A stretch of DNA of 64,000 nt from Sinorhizobium sp. B11 (GTDB lineage: Bacteria; Pseudomonadota; Alphaproteobacteria; Rhizobiales; Rhizobiaceae). Below the pieces are notes generated by a model that saw nothing but the letters and a program-made list of their open reading frames with translations, was not told the origin of the DNA and made no database searches. The position numbers and the translations under genes were made by a program. Below are positions 37,455 through 46,571 of this stretch, piece by piece; position 1 is the stretch's first letter; every line of letters begins with the position of its first letter. The stretch spans positions 1,488,001-1,552,000 of the forward strand of contig CP091033.1 of NCBI GenBank assembly GCA_039725955.1, written 5' to 3'.

Positions 37455-38657
37455 TCAAAGCGGCGGCGGCGGCAAGCGCCGCTGCTCCGGCAGCGTCTGG
37501 GGAGAGAAAAGCAGGTTGTGAACGTGGTTCAGCCCGATTGCGAGGGCCCCAACCAGCGTTGCCCGCCTGCCAAGAACACTTGCCTCGACATCGATGGCAC
37601 GACGGCTCGCCTTGACAATCCCGCGCCGGACGCCTTCGGCAATGAGAGGATGGCGGCCGATGCTGCCACCGAGAACGACGATCTTCGGATCGACGATCGC
37701 ATTGACCGAGACGACAAGCAGCGCAGCAATGTCCGAGACTTTCCCGATCACTTCGACCGCGACAGGATCGTTCTCTTCGGCAAGGGCCAGGATGTCCCGG
37801 ACGGAGGTATCCTTCTTGCCCCCGGAACGCTCGTAGAGCTCGCTGATTCCCCGAGCCGCTATCGCGCATTCCAGCGCGCCTCGTTCAAGGCTGTCCTTCG
37901 TATAGGGATCGGCGCCAAACGGCATATAGGAAATCTCGCCACCCGCTCCGTTCGCGCCGCGCATCAGTTTGCCGTCCTGAAGCACGCCAAGCCCGATGCC
38001 GGTCCCGAGCGAAATGAAGGCCACAGTATCGATTGCGGTCGCGCATCCCTGCCAGGACTCGCCGATGACGGCGGCGTTGACGTCGTTTTCCAGGACAACG
38101 GGACAGCCAAGCCTCTCGCTGAGCGTCCTGCCAATATCGATATCGGTGATATCGGTGAGGTTCGGCGCCATCGAGAGCGCACCCGTCGCGGGATCGACGA
38201 CCCCCGGCGTTGCTATCGCCGCCACGAGGACGAAGTCCCTGGCAATGCCCATCTTTGCAAGCATGTCGGACAGCATCGCCTCCACCTGGTCAATCAGATG
38301 ATAGCCGCCGCGACGGTCGGATGGATATTCGATTTCGCCGACAACACTCCCGACGATATTGCCGAGCACGATGCGTGTCGTCGTCGCGCCCATGTCGATA
38401 CCGACAGCATAGCCGGCATCACCATTGACCTCATAGGTGATGGCTGTGCGGCCAATGCGCCCGCTCGTGACACCCTTTTCTCGAACCCAACCAGCTTCCT
38501 CCAGCGCCCTGATGACCTCGGACATCGTCTGCTTTGAAAGGCCGGTGATCTTTGAAAGTTCGGCTCGCGACGTGGGTCCGGCATGGAGCAGCACGTCCAT
38601 AACCGCGCGCACGGAAATCTGTCGCAGCACGGGCGGCGCGTTTTCGGTCAATACCAT
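37455..38657 (-). CDS. ROK-family transcriptional repressor (NagC/XylR type)
   Basis: A 400-residue regulator. An N-terminal winged helix (about residues 12-75, with recognition segment SRAELSKITGLSKQTMSEVIRALEEAG) is fused to a ROK sugar-binding domain with VGIDMGATTTRIVLG and the ENDVNAAVIGE motif. The Cys-rich zinc motif (CxCGxxGC) of many ROK proteins is absent. The proline-rich C-terminus RRLPPPPL is unusual. It is divergent from the ROK kinase gene with one operator copy between them, and probably represses the four local operator-bearing units until a sugar binds. Confidence 0.88.
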   Translation of the reverse strand: MVLTENAPPVLRQISVRAVMDVLLHAGPTSRAELSKITGLSKQTMSEVIRALEEAGWVREKGVTSGRIGRTAITYEVNGDAGYAVGIDMGATTTRIVLGNIVGSVVGEIEYPSDRRGGYHLIDQVEAMLSDMLAKMGIARDFVLVAAIATPGVVDPATGALSMAPNLTDITDIDIGRTLSERLGCPVVLENDVNAAVIGESWQGCATAIDTVAFISLGTGIGLGVLQDGKLMRGANGAGGEISYMPFGADPYTKDSLERGALECAIAARGISELYERSGGKKDTSVRDILALAEENDPVAVEVIGKVSDIAALLVVSVNAIVDPKIVVLGGSIGRHPLIAEGVRRGIVKASRRAIDVEASVLGRRATLVGALAIGLNHVHNLLFSPQTLPEQRRLPPPPL

Positions 38658-38773
38658 CGTCTAGCTACCCCGCCAGATCCGTCTTCATCGTTGTATCGGT
38701 GTTCTGCTTTTTCCATGAAAGCCCGCCGATTTCAAACTGCTTGTTGACAGCCCGCAAGCGCGGCCATAATAAA

Positions 38774-38790
38774 TTCGTCAACCTGCCGAA
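38774..38790. promoter_or_regulatory. ROK-regulator operator 2 (divergent promoter)
   Basis: Inverted repeat TTCGTC-AACCT-GCCGAA, one mismatch from the consensus half-site. It lies between the divergent ROK repressor and ROK kinase genes, 24 bases before the kinase start, where binding would affect the kinase-hydrolase unit and possibly the repressor itself. Confidence 0.55.
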
Positions 38791-38813
38791 CAAATATCGC
38801 AAAAGGACTGCAA

Positions 38814-39818
38814 TTGTCAAATATTTCAACCATTGCGTCTGGCTTGCGACGGGCAAAAATCACTCGTCGCGCGGACGAAGCGGGCGGATCTCAAGGCATG
38901 GTCGCCGGCGTCGACCTCGGCGGTACCAAGATCCTGGCAGGGCTTGCCGATCTGCAGGGACGTATTCTGGCAAAGGCCGAAGAGCCGACCGAACATGGCG
39001 CGGACGCTCCTGTATTGCGGCAAATTCCGCGGATGATTTTGTCACTGCTGCAGGAAAATCGCGAACGCGGTCCGTTGCTTAAGGCTGTCGTCGGCGTACC
39101 GGGGGCGGTCTCGCCGGAAACGGGGCTTGCTTCGCTTTCCCCTCACTTGGCCATACCGGCCGATCAGCCGCTCGCTGCGTTGCTCGCACATGCTCTGCCG
39201 TGCCCCGTCGTGGTTGAGAACGACGTGAACCTCGGGGCGTTTGCCGAAGCCACGCTCGGCAAAGGACAGGATCAGGATTCGCTTGCATTTATCGCCTTCG
39301 GAACCGGCGTCGGCATGGGGCTGGTCATCGGTGGAAAACTCTTCCGCGGCCGGCATGGAAGAGCAGGAGAACTTGGTTTTCTTCCGTTAGGTCCCAATCC
39401 TCATCAGGCGGCGCCGCAGGCACGCGCCGGTCTCTTCGAGGATCAGGTTGATTCGCCCGCAGTGCGCAGCCTCTATGGCGATGGCACACTGCCAGTCGCC
39501 GAGATATTCGCTCGTGCTTTGGCTGGAGACGGGCAAGCTGTCGCCGCCATCGAAACGCTCGCGAAATCGGCCTCGGTCGGCCTTGCCGCCGTACAGGCCC
39601 TCTTCGATCCCGCCCTCATCGTGCTGGGCGGAGGCATAGGCTCGCGCCGCGAGTTCGTCGATGCCGTCAGGCGTCACATGCCGATGTTGCTGCCGTTTGA
39701 AACACGTATCGAGGCAACCGGGATCGGCCCTGAAGCCGGCATGCTCGGGGCGCTCATGCTCGGCCTGACCGACCATGCAGCAATTGAGAAGGCAGAAAAA
39801 CAGGAAGCCGTCCGATGA
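38814..39818 (+). CDS. ROK-family sugar kinase
   Basis: A 334-residue predicted hexose kinase. ATP motif VDLGGTKILAGL (residues 32-43), catalytic Asp in VVENDVNLGAFAE and FGTGVGMGLVIGG are present. As in the neighbouring repressor, the CxCGxxGC zinc motif is missing, so it is not a typical glucokinase. The TTG at 38814 has AAAGGA six bases upstream; the ATG at 38898 has its only AAGG one base away, too close. It is coupled to the next gene by an ATGA overlap, so it likely phosphorylates the sugar that enzyme releases. Confidence 0.82.
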   Translation: MSNISTIASGLRRAKITRRADEAGGSQGMVAGVDLGGTKILAGLADLQGRILAKAEEPTEHGADAPVLRQIPRMILSLLQENRERGPLLKAVVGVPGAVSPETGLASLSPHLAIPADQPLAALLAHALPCPVVVENDVNLGAFAEATLGKGQDQDSLAFIAFGTGVGMGLVIGGKLFRGRHGRAGELGFLPLGPNPHQAAPQARAGLFEDQVDSPAVRSLYGDGTLPVAEIFARALAGDGQAVAAIETLAKSASVGLAAVQALFDPALIVLGGGIGSRREFVDAVRRHMPMLLPFETRIEATGIGPEAGMLGALMLGLTDHAAIEKAEKQEAVR

Positions 39819-41557
39819 GTTCAGCACAATCAAAATCACAGGTTCTGACACCGCTTGACGACGGACAGCTTCGCTCGTCGACGCCGGTGCTCGTCCCGTT
39901 CATGGCCCCGCGCCTGCAGGGTGATTGTCGACCGGAAGGCAGGATCGAGCTTTCGCTATGGGGTGCGGGCAAGCTCGTCAATCTGACGTTCACCGGCTGG
40001 AGCGCCCCTTTCACTTATGCACCGAACCGCGTGGAAGCGCATGGTGGAGGGCTTTATGTGGCGCAGTCGGCACCGGCGCTCTTCTTGAAAGGTGCAAAGC
40101 TGCGGACCTTCATCCCTGCACGGCGCTGCGCCTGGTGGGGCGCGACCGCGAAGCGCGAACCCATCGAACGGCAAGAGGGTCGTCGCATTGCCCGCACCGG
40201 CTGGGGCGTCGCCATCGCGGAGCAAAGGCCTGACGGCATCTTCGTGACGGCCGGTGCGACGATCGGGGAAGCACTTGCAGCTCTTGAGCTCGACCAGACG
40301 AAACTGATTGCCGAGGCCAATGCCTATGTCACGCGTTGCGACGCGATGCCCGAGGCGCCTGCTCTGATGCGCAGCATGATCTCGCAAAGCCTGCACGCCG
40401 CCTTTTCGAGCATAAGACAGGACGAGCACGGCGCCTTTGCCGGCCTTGCCGCCGGACAGGCCTACAGCGCGCCGGCTCGTACCTATTACCGGGACGGCTA
40501 TTGGACACTCCAGGCTCTCCTGGATCGGGAACCGGACGCCGTCCGCGCCCAGATCGATCTTCTGGCACGAGGGGTACAGGACAACGGCGAAGCGCCGAGC
40601 GGCGTCATCCTGACAGGACGAGGACAGGCCGAGGAATGGGAAAAGGTACGCGTGACAGATCCACGGATCAAAGAGGAGCACCTTCGACCCGGCGACTGGT
40701 GGAGCGACCATTTCGACAGCCCGCTCTTCTTCATTCTGACGATCGGCGACTACATCAATGCGACCGGCGACGGTTCGCCGCTTTCCCTCTACTGGGATAA
40801 GGTGGTGGCGATCTTCGATCGTTACTGCAGCTTCGACGAAACCGGAACAGGCTTGCCGATCAAGCCGCGGCACGACCGCGATTGGGCCGACAACGTTTAT
40901 CGTCACGGTTATGTCGCCTATGATCTCGGCCTGTGGATCGGGGCCCTCGACGTCATCGCAAAGCACGGCGCCGCGCTCGACAAAGCCTTTGCGTCGAAGG
41001 CGGCAGCCGTGGCGCAAAAGGCGCGTGCTTCGCTGGACGAGGCGCTTCTGCAACCGGGCGGCACTTACGCGGACTACGGGACAAAGGTAGATTTCGTCGA
41101 AGACCATCTGACGCTCGACAGCCTGACGCTGCTTCGCTTCAAGGCGGTTTCTCCCGAGCGGGCGAAAGGCGTTCTCGCCAAGGTCCAGGAGATCCTGGAA
41201 AGTCGCAACAATGGCGAACAGCCTTACGGAGACTGGGGCGTGCTTTGCGCCTATCCGCCGTTCAAGCGCCCCAAGGATACGCGTGAGAAATCCTATTTCG
41301 CCTATCGCTACCACAATGGCTCAGACTGGCCCTATCTTTCCGGGCTCTATGCCGAGCAACGGCTTGCATACGGCCTGGACGGCGCGGATTACCCGCTCCT
41401 GCGCTGGTGGGAGACCTGCCTCGAAGAAGGCTGGATGGGAGCGGTCGAATATTTCTCGCCACCCTGGGGACGCGGCTCGCTGCTTCAGGGATGGAGCAGC
41501 ATGCCGGCCGCCGCCGCGCTTGCCTACAAGGATAGGCTGCCAGACGCGATCCGCTAG
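39815..41557 (+). CDS. Predicted (alpha/alpha)6-barrel glycoside hydrolase
   Basis: A 580-residue cytoplasmic protein without a signal peptide. The first 190 residues look like a beta-rich domain. The rest has the helical, Trp/Tyr/Asp-rich character of six-hairpin glycosidases, with segments such as YYRDGYWTLQALLD, NGEAPSGVILTG, RHDRDWADNVYRHGYVAYDLGLW and WGRGSLLQGWSSMP. These resemble glycogen-debranching or trehalase-like catalytic domains, with acidic residues in the expected loops. I cannot assign a numbered family. It is co-translated with the ROK kinase and under the same operator, so it should cleave the oligosaccharide imported by the MalEFGK-type transporter. Confidence 0.6.
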   Translation: MSSAQSKSQVLTPLDDGQLRSSTPVLVPFMAPRLQGDCRPEGRIELSLWGAGKLVNLTFTGWSAPFTYAPNRVEAHGGGLYVAQSAPALFLKGAKLRTFIPARRCAWWGATAKREPIERQEGRRIARTGWGVAIAEQRPDGIFVTAGATIGEALAALELDQTKLIAEANAYVTRCDAMPEAPALMRSMISQSLHAAFSSIRQDEHGAFAGLAAGQAYSAPARTYYRDGYWTLQALLDREPDAVRAQIDLLARGVQDNGEAPSGVILTGRGQAEEWEKVRVTDPRIKEEHLRPGDWWSDHFDSPLFFILTIGDYINATGDGSPLSLYWDKVVAIFDRYCSFDETGTGLPIKPRHDRDWADNVYRHGYVAYDLGLWIGALDVIAKHGAALDKAFASKAAAVAQKARASLDEALLQPGGTYADYGTKVDFVEDHLTLDSLTLLRFKAVSPERAKGVLAKVQEILESRNNGEQPYGDWGVLCAYPPFKRPKDTREKSYFAYRYHNGSDWPYLSGLYAEQRLAYGLDGADYPLLRWWETCLEEGWMGAVEYFSPPWGRGSLLQGWSSMPAAAALAYKDRLPDAIR

Positions 41558-41608
41558 AGGTTTGCGACCTATCGCCACCGAGGCCGTTTTTTGAAAAAGC
41601 AAATGTCA

Positions 41609-41633
41609 AAGGGCCGCCCGAAAGGCGGCCCTT
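41609..41633. terminator. Terminator hairpin between convergent genes
   Basis: AAGGGCCGCC (41609-41618) and GGCGGCCCTT (41624-41633) form a perfect 10-bp stem with a 5-base loop, between the convergent hydrolase and permease genes. Short T/A-rich tracts lie on both sides, so it can serve both strands. Confidence 0.75.
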
Positions 41634-41654
41634 GAATTATGGAATATAGCAGGC

Positions 41655-42473
41655 CTATTCCTTCGTTGCGCCCGCCATCAGGCCGCTCATCAACATGCGC
41701 TGCAGGGCTGTAAACATGACGAGCACGGGCAGCACCGAAAGCACCGACATCGACAGCAGCCTCGGCCAGTTGATACCGAAGCGCCCGACCGTATTGGCAA
41801 GCGCGACCTGGACTGTCCATTTGTCCTGGTCACTGATGATCAGGAACGGCCAAAGATAATCGTTCCAGCGCCATACGAGATTGAAGGCGAGCAGCGTGCC
41901 GATCGCAGGTATGGCGAGCGGAACAATGATCCGCCACAGGATCCGCCATTCCGGCGTACCGTCGAGTCGTGCCGCCTCCAGAAGACTGTCAGGAATGTTG
42001 GTGATGTATTGGCGCATAAGGAAGACCCCGGTCGGGGTTGCCGCCGGCGCGATGATGATACCTGCCAGCGTGTCGAGAAGATTGAGATCCCGCAGCACCA
42101 GAAACACCGGGATCATGATGATCTGCAACGGCACCATCAACGACGACATGATGAGCAGGAAGAAAAGTGTGTCTCCCTTGAACCGAAATTTCGCGAGCGC
42201 GTAGCCAGCCATGACGCTGATGGTGACGGACAGTAGCGCCGAAAGCACGGAGACAATGGCCGAATTACGGAAGAAGATGAGGAACTTCGCGCGCGACACC
42301 GTGTCGACAAAATTCTGCAAGGTCGGCTGGGCCGGCAAAATCGTTGGCGGCCACTGGAAGATCTCCTGTTGTGATTTCAACGAAGACAGGAAAAGCCAGA
42401 TCGGCGGCATCAGGAAGACGAACAAGGTCAGCACGACGAAGGCCAGTCGCCAGGGAGAATAGATGCGTGTCAT
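41655..42473 (-). CDS. Carbohydrate ABC transporter permease, MalG type
   Basis: A 272-residue inner-membrane permease with six hydrophobic segments and the coupling motif EAARLDGTPEWRILWRIIVPLAIPA (EAA loop). The ATG at 42473 overlaps the MalF-type stop by four bases; a longer upstream frame is the shadow of the previous gene. Last gene of the malE-F-G-like unit, ending at the hairpin at 41609-41633. Confidence 0.9.
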   Translation of the reverse strand: MTRIYSPWRLAFVVLTLFVFLMPPIWLFLSSLKSQQEIFQWPPTILPAQPTLQNFVDTVSRAKFLIFFRNSAIVSVLSALLSVTISVMAGYALAKFRFKGDTLFFLLIMSSLMVPLQIIMIPVFLVLRDLNLLDTLAGIIIAPAATPTGVFLMRQYITNIPDSLLEAARLDGTPEWRILWRIIVPLAIPAIGTLLAFNLVWRWNDYLWPFLIISDQDKWTVQVALANTVGRFGINWPRLLSMSVLSVLPVLVMFTALQRMLMSGLMAGATKE

Positions 42474-43423
42474 TTCTCGCTCCGCGATACGCGCAACTGG
42501 AAGATCGTGAGGAAAAGCAGGATGATGAACAGCACCACGGATTGGGCGGCCGCAACGCCAGCCTGCATCGGCTTTTGGAACGCGGTGTCGTAGATCGTCT
42601 GTATGAGATAGACCGTTGCCTTGCCCGGACCGCCGCCCGTCAGCGATACGACGAGCTCGTAGACCTTGAAGGCCTCGATAGAGGAGAGGACCAGGACGAC
42701 AGCGAGCGTCGGCTTTAAGAGCGGCAAGGTGATATGGGTGAATTGCCGCCACTTGCTGGTGCCGTCGATCGAGGCCGCCTCGTAGTAATCAGCGGAAATC
42801 GCGGTCAGGCCTGCAATGAAGATCATCATATTGAAGCCGGCTTGCGCCCACACCCAGGCGATGACGACGGCGATCTGAGCCATCGTGTCCTGTTCGAGCC
42901 ATGGGACCGGGGCGAAGCCGATCAGTGAGAGCAGGTAGTTCACAAGGCCGTTATTGAGGCCGAAGAGCCATCGCCATGCAACGCCGATGATCAGCAGGCT
43001 GATCATCGACGGGAAGAAGACGATCGTGCGGACGAAGGCAAACAGCCGGGTCTGTGGCGCCAGCAGCAGAGCCAGCGCCAACGAGACGACAATGTTCAAC
43101 GGAACCGCGATGATCACGAAAAGAACGGTCTTGAGCAATGAAACCTGAAAATCGGCATTGCTTAGAAGCCCGATAAAGTTATCCAGCCCGACATATTGCG
43201 GCAGCGTGTTGGGCACCTGCGGAACGACGACCACACCCCGCTTGAAGAAGGCCATGAAGAGGCCCTGGACCAGCGGATAGAGCGTGAAGGTAACGAGGAG
43301 CGCCATTGTCGGCACCATGAGCAGGTAGGGCCACCCGAGGCTTGCCAAGCTGCCGCGCAGGCCTTTCGGCACCGGGTGGGGACCCAGTGCCGAACGGCTG
43401 TCTTCCAATATGCCCGTCGTCAC
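42470..43423 (-). CDS. Carbohydrate ABC transporter permease, MalF type
   Basis: A 317-residue inner-membrane permease with six or seven hydrophobic segments. An N-terminal cytoplasmic stretch is followed by the first helix near residue 33, and the EAA coupling loop YEAASIDGTSKWRQFTHITLPLLKP is complete. Both ends overlap neighbours by four bases, giving tight coupling with the binding protein and the MalG-type permease. Confidence 0.91.
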   Translation of the reverse strand: MTTGILEDSRSALGPHPVPKGLRGSLASLGWPYLLMVPTMALLVTFTLYPLVQGLFMAFFKRGVVVVPQVPNTLPQYVGLDNFIGLLSNADFQVSLLKTVLFVIIAVPLNIVVSLALALLLAPQTRLFAFVRTIVFFPSMISLLIIGVAWRWLFGLNNGLVNYLLSLIGFAPVPWLEQDTMAQIAVVIAWVWAQAGFNMMIFIAGLTAISADYYEAASIDGTSKWRQFTHITLPLLKPTLAVVLVLSSIEAFKVYELVVSLTGGGPGKATVYLIQTIYDTAFQKPMQAGVAAAQSVVLFIILLFLTIFQLRVSRSEK

Positions 43424-44661
43424 TTGCTAGCCTCAAGCGAGGCATCGGCTGCCTTCTTGATCTGCGATATGGCTTCGGCGGAGGTGACCTGACCGGCAAC
43501 AGCCTGCGTGACGGCTGTCTTCACGGTCCCCCAGACGGCCTGCATCTGCGGCCAGGCCTGGTCGGTCGCAGCGTAGGCAGGGCTGGCGTTCAACTCGGCC
43601 TGCATTGCCGTGATCGCTTCGGTGGCGGCCGGATTGTCGTACTTGACGGCTGCTGCCTTCATATTGGCCGGGATCATGCCGAAGGTCTTGGCATATTGTC
43701 CCTGGATCTCCGGTGATGTGATCCATTTGATGAAATCGATCGCTTCCGGAAGATGCTGGCTCGTGTTGAAGGCCACGATGTAGTCGCCTCCGTAGATCGA
43801 CGAGGCGACCGTGCCCCGCGGCGTCGGGCCAGCCTGCCACGCAAAATGCGCGTTATCGGCCAATCCGGCGATTTGCCAGCTTCCGGACATATAGGCTACG
43901 GCCTGACCGGCTGTGAAGATTTCCTTCGGGTTGTCGGAGCTCGCGCCGGACCAGAGACCGGGCGGCATTGCAGCCTTCGTGATGTCGATGAACTTGTCGA
44001 GCGTGCTCGTCCACGCTGCCTCGTCCATGACGACCTTTACGGGTTCCTTTTCCGTGTAGATGTGGTTTCCGTACTGATATTCATGAACGATCCAGCGGCT
44101 TGCCGAAACGTCCCAGACGAGCGGATAGCGAGTACCGGACTTTTCTGCGACTTCCTTGATCTTGGGAACGAACTCATCCCACGTCCAACCGGTCGCGTGG
44201 TCCGGGACGGCAACGCCGGCCTTCTTGAAGGCATCGACGTTCAGGAAGATGCCCGTCGAGGTCACACGCAACGGCGCGGCGATGACCTTGTCGTCGAGCT
44301 TGGCGCCATCACCCCAACCTTTGACGAAGTCGTTGATCCATTCAGGGCCGATCTCCTTTTTGAGGTCGACGAGGAACGGACGGATGACCGGCTCCATCGA
44401 TGAGGTGAGCGACAGATCCGGCATGATGCCGGAGGCGGCATACTGCTGGAATTTCTGGACCATCCCATCATAAGGGGTGATCTCGAGGTCGAAGGTCGTG
44501 TCCGGGTGGAGTTTTGTGTACTGATCGAGCAAGGCGCGCGTGTTCGCCTCTTCCTGGTCGTTGTCGACATACCAGACGATCTTCAATTCGGATGCGGTCG
44601 CAAGCGAAATCGTCATCGCCAGGGCGCCTGCCGTCATCATCAATGTCTTGAGCGGTTTCAT
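43420..44661 (-). CDS. Carbohydrate ABC transporter substrate-binding protein, family 1
   Basis: A 413-residue periplasmic binding protein of the MalE-like SBP_bac_1 family. The signal peptide ends in SLATA near residue 23. The family pattern of a Trp-rich second lobe (GYWQ-like GSWQIAGLAD) is visible. The ATG follows AAGGGGAA. It is the first gene of the transport unit, with operator 44734-44750 about 75 bases upstream. Because a cytoplasmic GH28-like enzyme is divergently encoded under the same operator type, the ligand is probably a pectin-derived oligosaccharide (inference). Confidence 0.9.
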   Translation of the reverse strand: MKPLKTLMMTAGALAMTISLATASELKIVWYVDNDQEEANTRALLDQYTKLHPDTTFDLEITPYDGMVQKFQQYAASGIMPDLSLTSSMEPVIRPFLVDLKKEIGPEWINDFVKGWGDGAKLDDKVIAAPLRVTSTGIFLNVDAFKKAGVAVPDHATGWTWDEFVPKIKEVAEKSGTRYPLVWDVSASRWIVHEYQYGNHIYTEKEPVKVVMDEAAWTSTLDKFIDITKAAMPPGLWSGASSDNPKEIFTAGQAVAYMSGSWQIAGLADNAHFAWQAGPTPRGTVASSIYGGDYIVAFNTSQHLPEAIDFIKWITSPEIQGQYAKTFGMIPANMKAAAVKYDNPAATEAITAMQAELNASPAYAATDQAWPQMQAVWGTVKTAVTQAVAGQVTSAEAISQIKKAADASLEASK

Positions 44662-44733
44662 AGGGTTCCCCTTCTTTGCTCCTCAAACTCTGGCACCGAC
44701 CAGCCTCCAAATCTCCCTTTGGCCGATCGTTTG

Positions 44734-44750
44734 TTCGTAACCATGACGAA
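44734..44750. promoter_or_regulatory. ROK-regulator operator 3 (binding-protein operon)
   Basis: Inverted repeat TTCGTA-ACCAT-GACGAA, one base off the perfect form if the spacer is taken as five bases. It sits on the transporter side of the divergent promoter region, 73 bases before the binding-protein start. Confidence 0.55.
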
Positions 44751-44805
44751 TTAAATACGAGTTTTCGGCGGTGTCAACACAAACAAGATTGACTGGATGA
44801 ATTAG

Positions 44806-44822
44806 TTCGTCCTGTTGACGAA
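44806..44822. promoter_or_regulatory. ROK-regulator operator 4 (GH28-like gene)
   Basis: Perfect inverted repeat TTCGTC-CTGTT-GACGAA. With its flank GAATTAG it shares AATTAGTTCGTC with operator 1. It lies 46 bases before the GH28-like start. Confidence 0.65.
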
Positions 44823-44867
44823 TAAAATGGCGTAGCTTAATCATCCCCAGAGTAACGAGGATCGCCA

Positions 44868-46166
44868 ATGGATATTTCGATCGAGCCCGATGGCGCTGAC
44901 CTGCAGCAATCCATCGACAGTCTGGTGCGCGCTGGCGGGGGAACGCTTCTGCTGCAGCCGGGTCGGCACATTACGGGGCCAATTCGCCTGTTCAGCGGTG
45001 TGACAATGTCAATCGGGCTGGGCGCCACGCTCGAGTTCGTCCCTGATTACGAGCTTTATGCCGGAAATTCGGTGAGCGTCATCGCCGAGGGATCCGACCG
45101 CGCCTATATCGTTGCGCAGGAGGCCCATGATGTCGCGATCGTCGGCGACGGCAAGATCCTCGCCTCGGGCGCCGCCTTCAGCACCGGCTTTGACCAGACG
45201 GTCGGCACCTATACGCCGAGCGAAAAGCGCCCACGAGTCCTGGTGTTCGAGGACTGCAGCAAGATCAGGCTGGAAGGCTTTGTGATCGAAGATTCGCCGA
45301 TGTGGACGGTCCACCTCGTGCGCTGCCGTGATGTGGTTGTCGAGAGCATCACGGTGCTCAACAATCGACAACTCCCGAATACGGACGGGATCGTCATCGA
45401 CAGCTGTGCAAAGGTCGCTGTGCGCGGCGTCGTCATCAAAACGGCGGACGATGGCGTCTGCCTCAAGACGAGCCGCAGCGACAAGGGCATCGCACGCTGC
45501 GAGGAGATCGAAGTTTCGGACTGCCATGTCGAGAGCAACAGTTGCGCATTGAAGATCGGCACGGAAAGTTTTGGTGACATCCGCCATGTCGCCTTCACGC
45601 GTTGCGAGGTCCACGATTCCAATCGCGCCCTCGGCATTTTCTCGCGTGATGGCGGAGCGATTGAAGATATTGCCTTCTCGGACATAGATATCGATTGCCA
45701 CGAAACGCCCGATGGTTTCTGGGGCTCGGGTGAGCCGCTCACAATTACCCAGCTCGATCGCCGGCCGGAGACACCTGCTGGCGTCGTGAGCAACGTCCGC
45801 ATCGAGAACGTGACGGGGAACTGCCAGGGTCCGATCAACCTCTTTGCAGAGCGAAGCGGCGGAATTACGGGAATGAGCCTCAGCAACATCAAGTTGACGA
45901 TTGAGGAAGGCTCCCTGGGGACAGCGAGGCAATATGACCTGCGCCCCACGAGTGCCGACCTATCCCCGCCCAAGGATCACGAGGGACGTGGCAATGCCTG
46001 GCTGCGGGGAGCCGACGGAAAAATTGTTGGCCTCGTCGATTACCCAGCGGGCATGCCGGCGCTCTTTGCGCACAATATCGCCGGGCTCACGTTCGAGAAC
46101 ATCGAAATCCAGCGTCCGGAACCTCTGCCAAACGGCTGGAACACCGAGACCCTTTGCATCGAGTAG
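44868..46166 (+). CDS. GH28-family-like polygalacturonase (beta-helix)
   Basis: A 432-residue right-handed beta-helix protein related to GH28. Two catalytic aspartate motifs are present: NTDG (residues 171-174) and TADDG (192-196). The usual GHG motif is replaced by SNSCALKIGTES and the RIK motif by NRALGIFSR, a variant active site. There is no signal peptide, so it acts in the cytoplasm on imported oligogalacturonides or rhamnogalacturonan pieces. The ATG follows ACGAGGA. It is divergent from the transporter operon with two operators between. Confidence 0.85.
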   Translation: MDISIEPDGADLQQSIDSLVRAGGGTLLLQPGRHITGPIRLFSGVTMSIGLGATLEFVPDYELYAGNSVSVIAEGSDRAYIVAQEAHDVAIVGDGKILASGAAFSTGFDQTVGTYTPSEKRPRVLVFEDCSKIRLEGFVIEDSPMWTVHLVRCRDVVVESITVLNNRQLPNTDGIVIDSCAKVAVRGVVIKTADDGVCLKTSRSDKGIARCEEIEVSDCHVESNSCALKIGTESFGDIRHVAFTRCEVHDSNRALGIFSRDGGAIEDIAFSDIDIDCHETPDGFWGSGEPLTITQLDRRPETPAGVVSNVRIENVTGNCQGPINLFAERSGGITGMSLSNIKLTIEEGSLGTARQYDLRPTSADLSPPKDHEGRGNAWLRGADGKIVGLVDYPAGMPALFAHNIAGLTFENIEIQRPEPLPNGWNTETLCIE

Positions 46167-46571
46167 TCGATAAAGGTCGATCATGCCAGGAATAGCCGGG
46201 CGCGGGACGTGACGGTCGATGCATGCGAAGAAGCGCGTCCACGACCTCGGATTATGGTTGCCCCGAAGCCGGTGGACGTCTCCAAGGGCTGAGACGGATT
46301 GGACTTACCGATCAAGCGGGACGTGCGTAAGGCTCCACAGGATCGCTATGTTGAAGACCAGCCGTCTGAAGGATTGCAACGGCGGCAGCTTGATGCCGCC
46401 CAATTGATTGCCGCGTGTTCGGTTTTCTCAGGTTTTCACCAAACTTAACTGTCAGCCTACGTCCGGCCTCCTAAAATCCGGGAGACGCCGAGCCCCAAAA
46501 CCATGTGAAGTAGATGCTAAACCGCATCCCGCGACGGAGGCAGGCAGTCGTCTTTAACGATGGAGGCCAGC
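46167..46571. other. 405-bp gap, possible gene remnant
   Basis: No intact gene. In one plus-strand frame (about 46218-46448) a coding-like peptide is interrupted by a TGA at 46290 and ends at a TAA near 46446. It has no recognised family and no clear start, so it may be a remnant or chance. The GGAGG at 46562-46566 is the ribosome site of the next gene. Confidence 0.3.

Noticed and set aside
42474..42752. N-terminal extension of the MalG-type permease
   Set aside because: It lies over the MalF-type gene and lacks a ribosome site; the ATG at 42473 overlaps the previous stop as expected.
46218..46448. Coding-like frame interrupted by a TGA after the GH28-like gene
   Set aside because: No family recognised, no start, and the length is within what chance gives at this GC content; noted only as a possible remnant.
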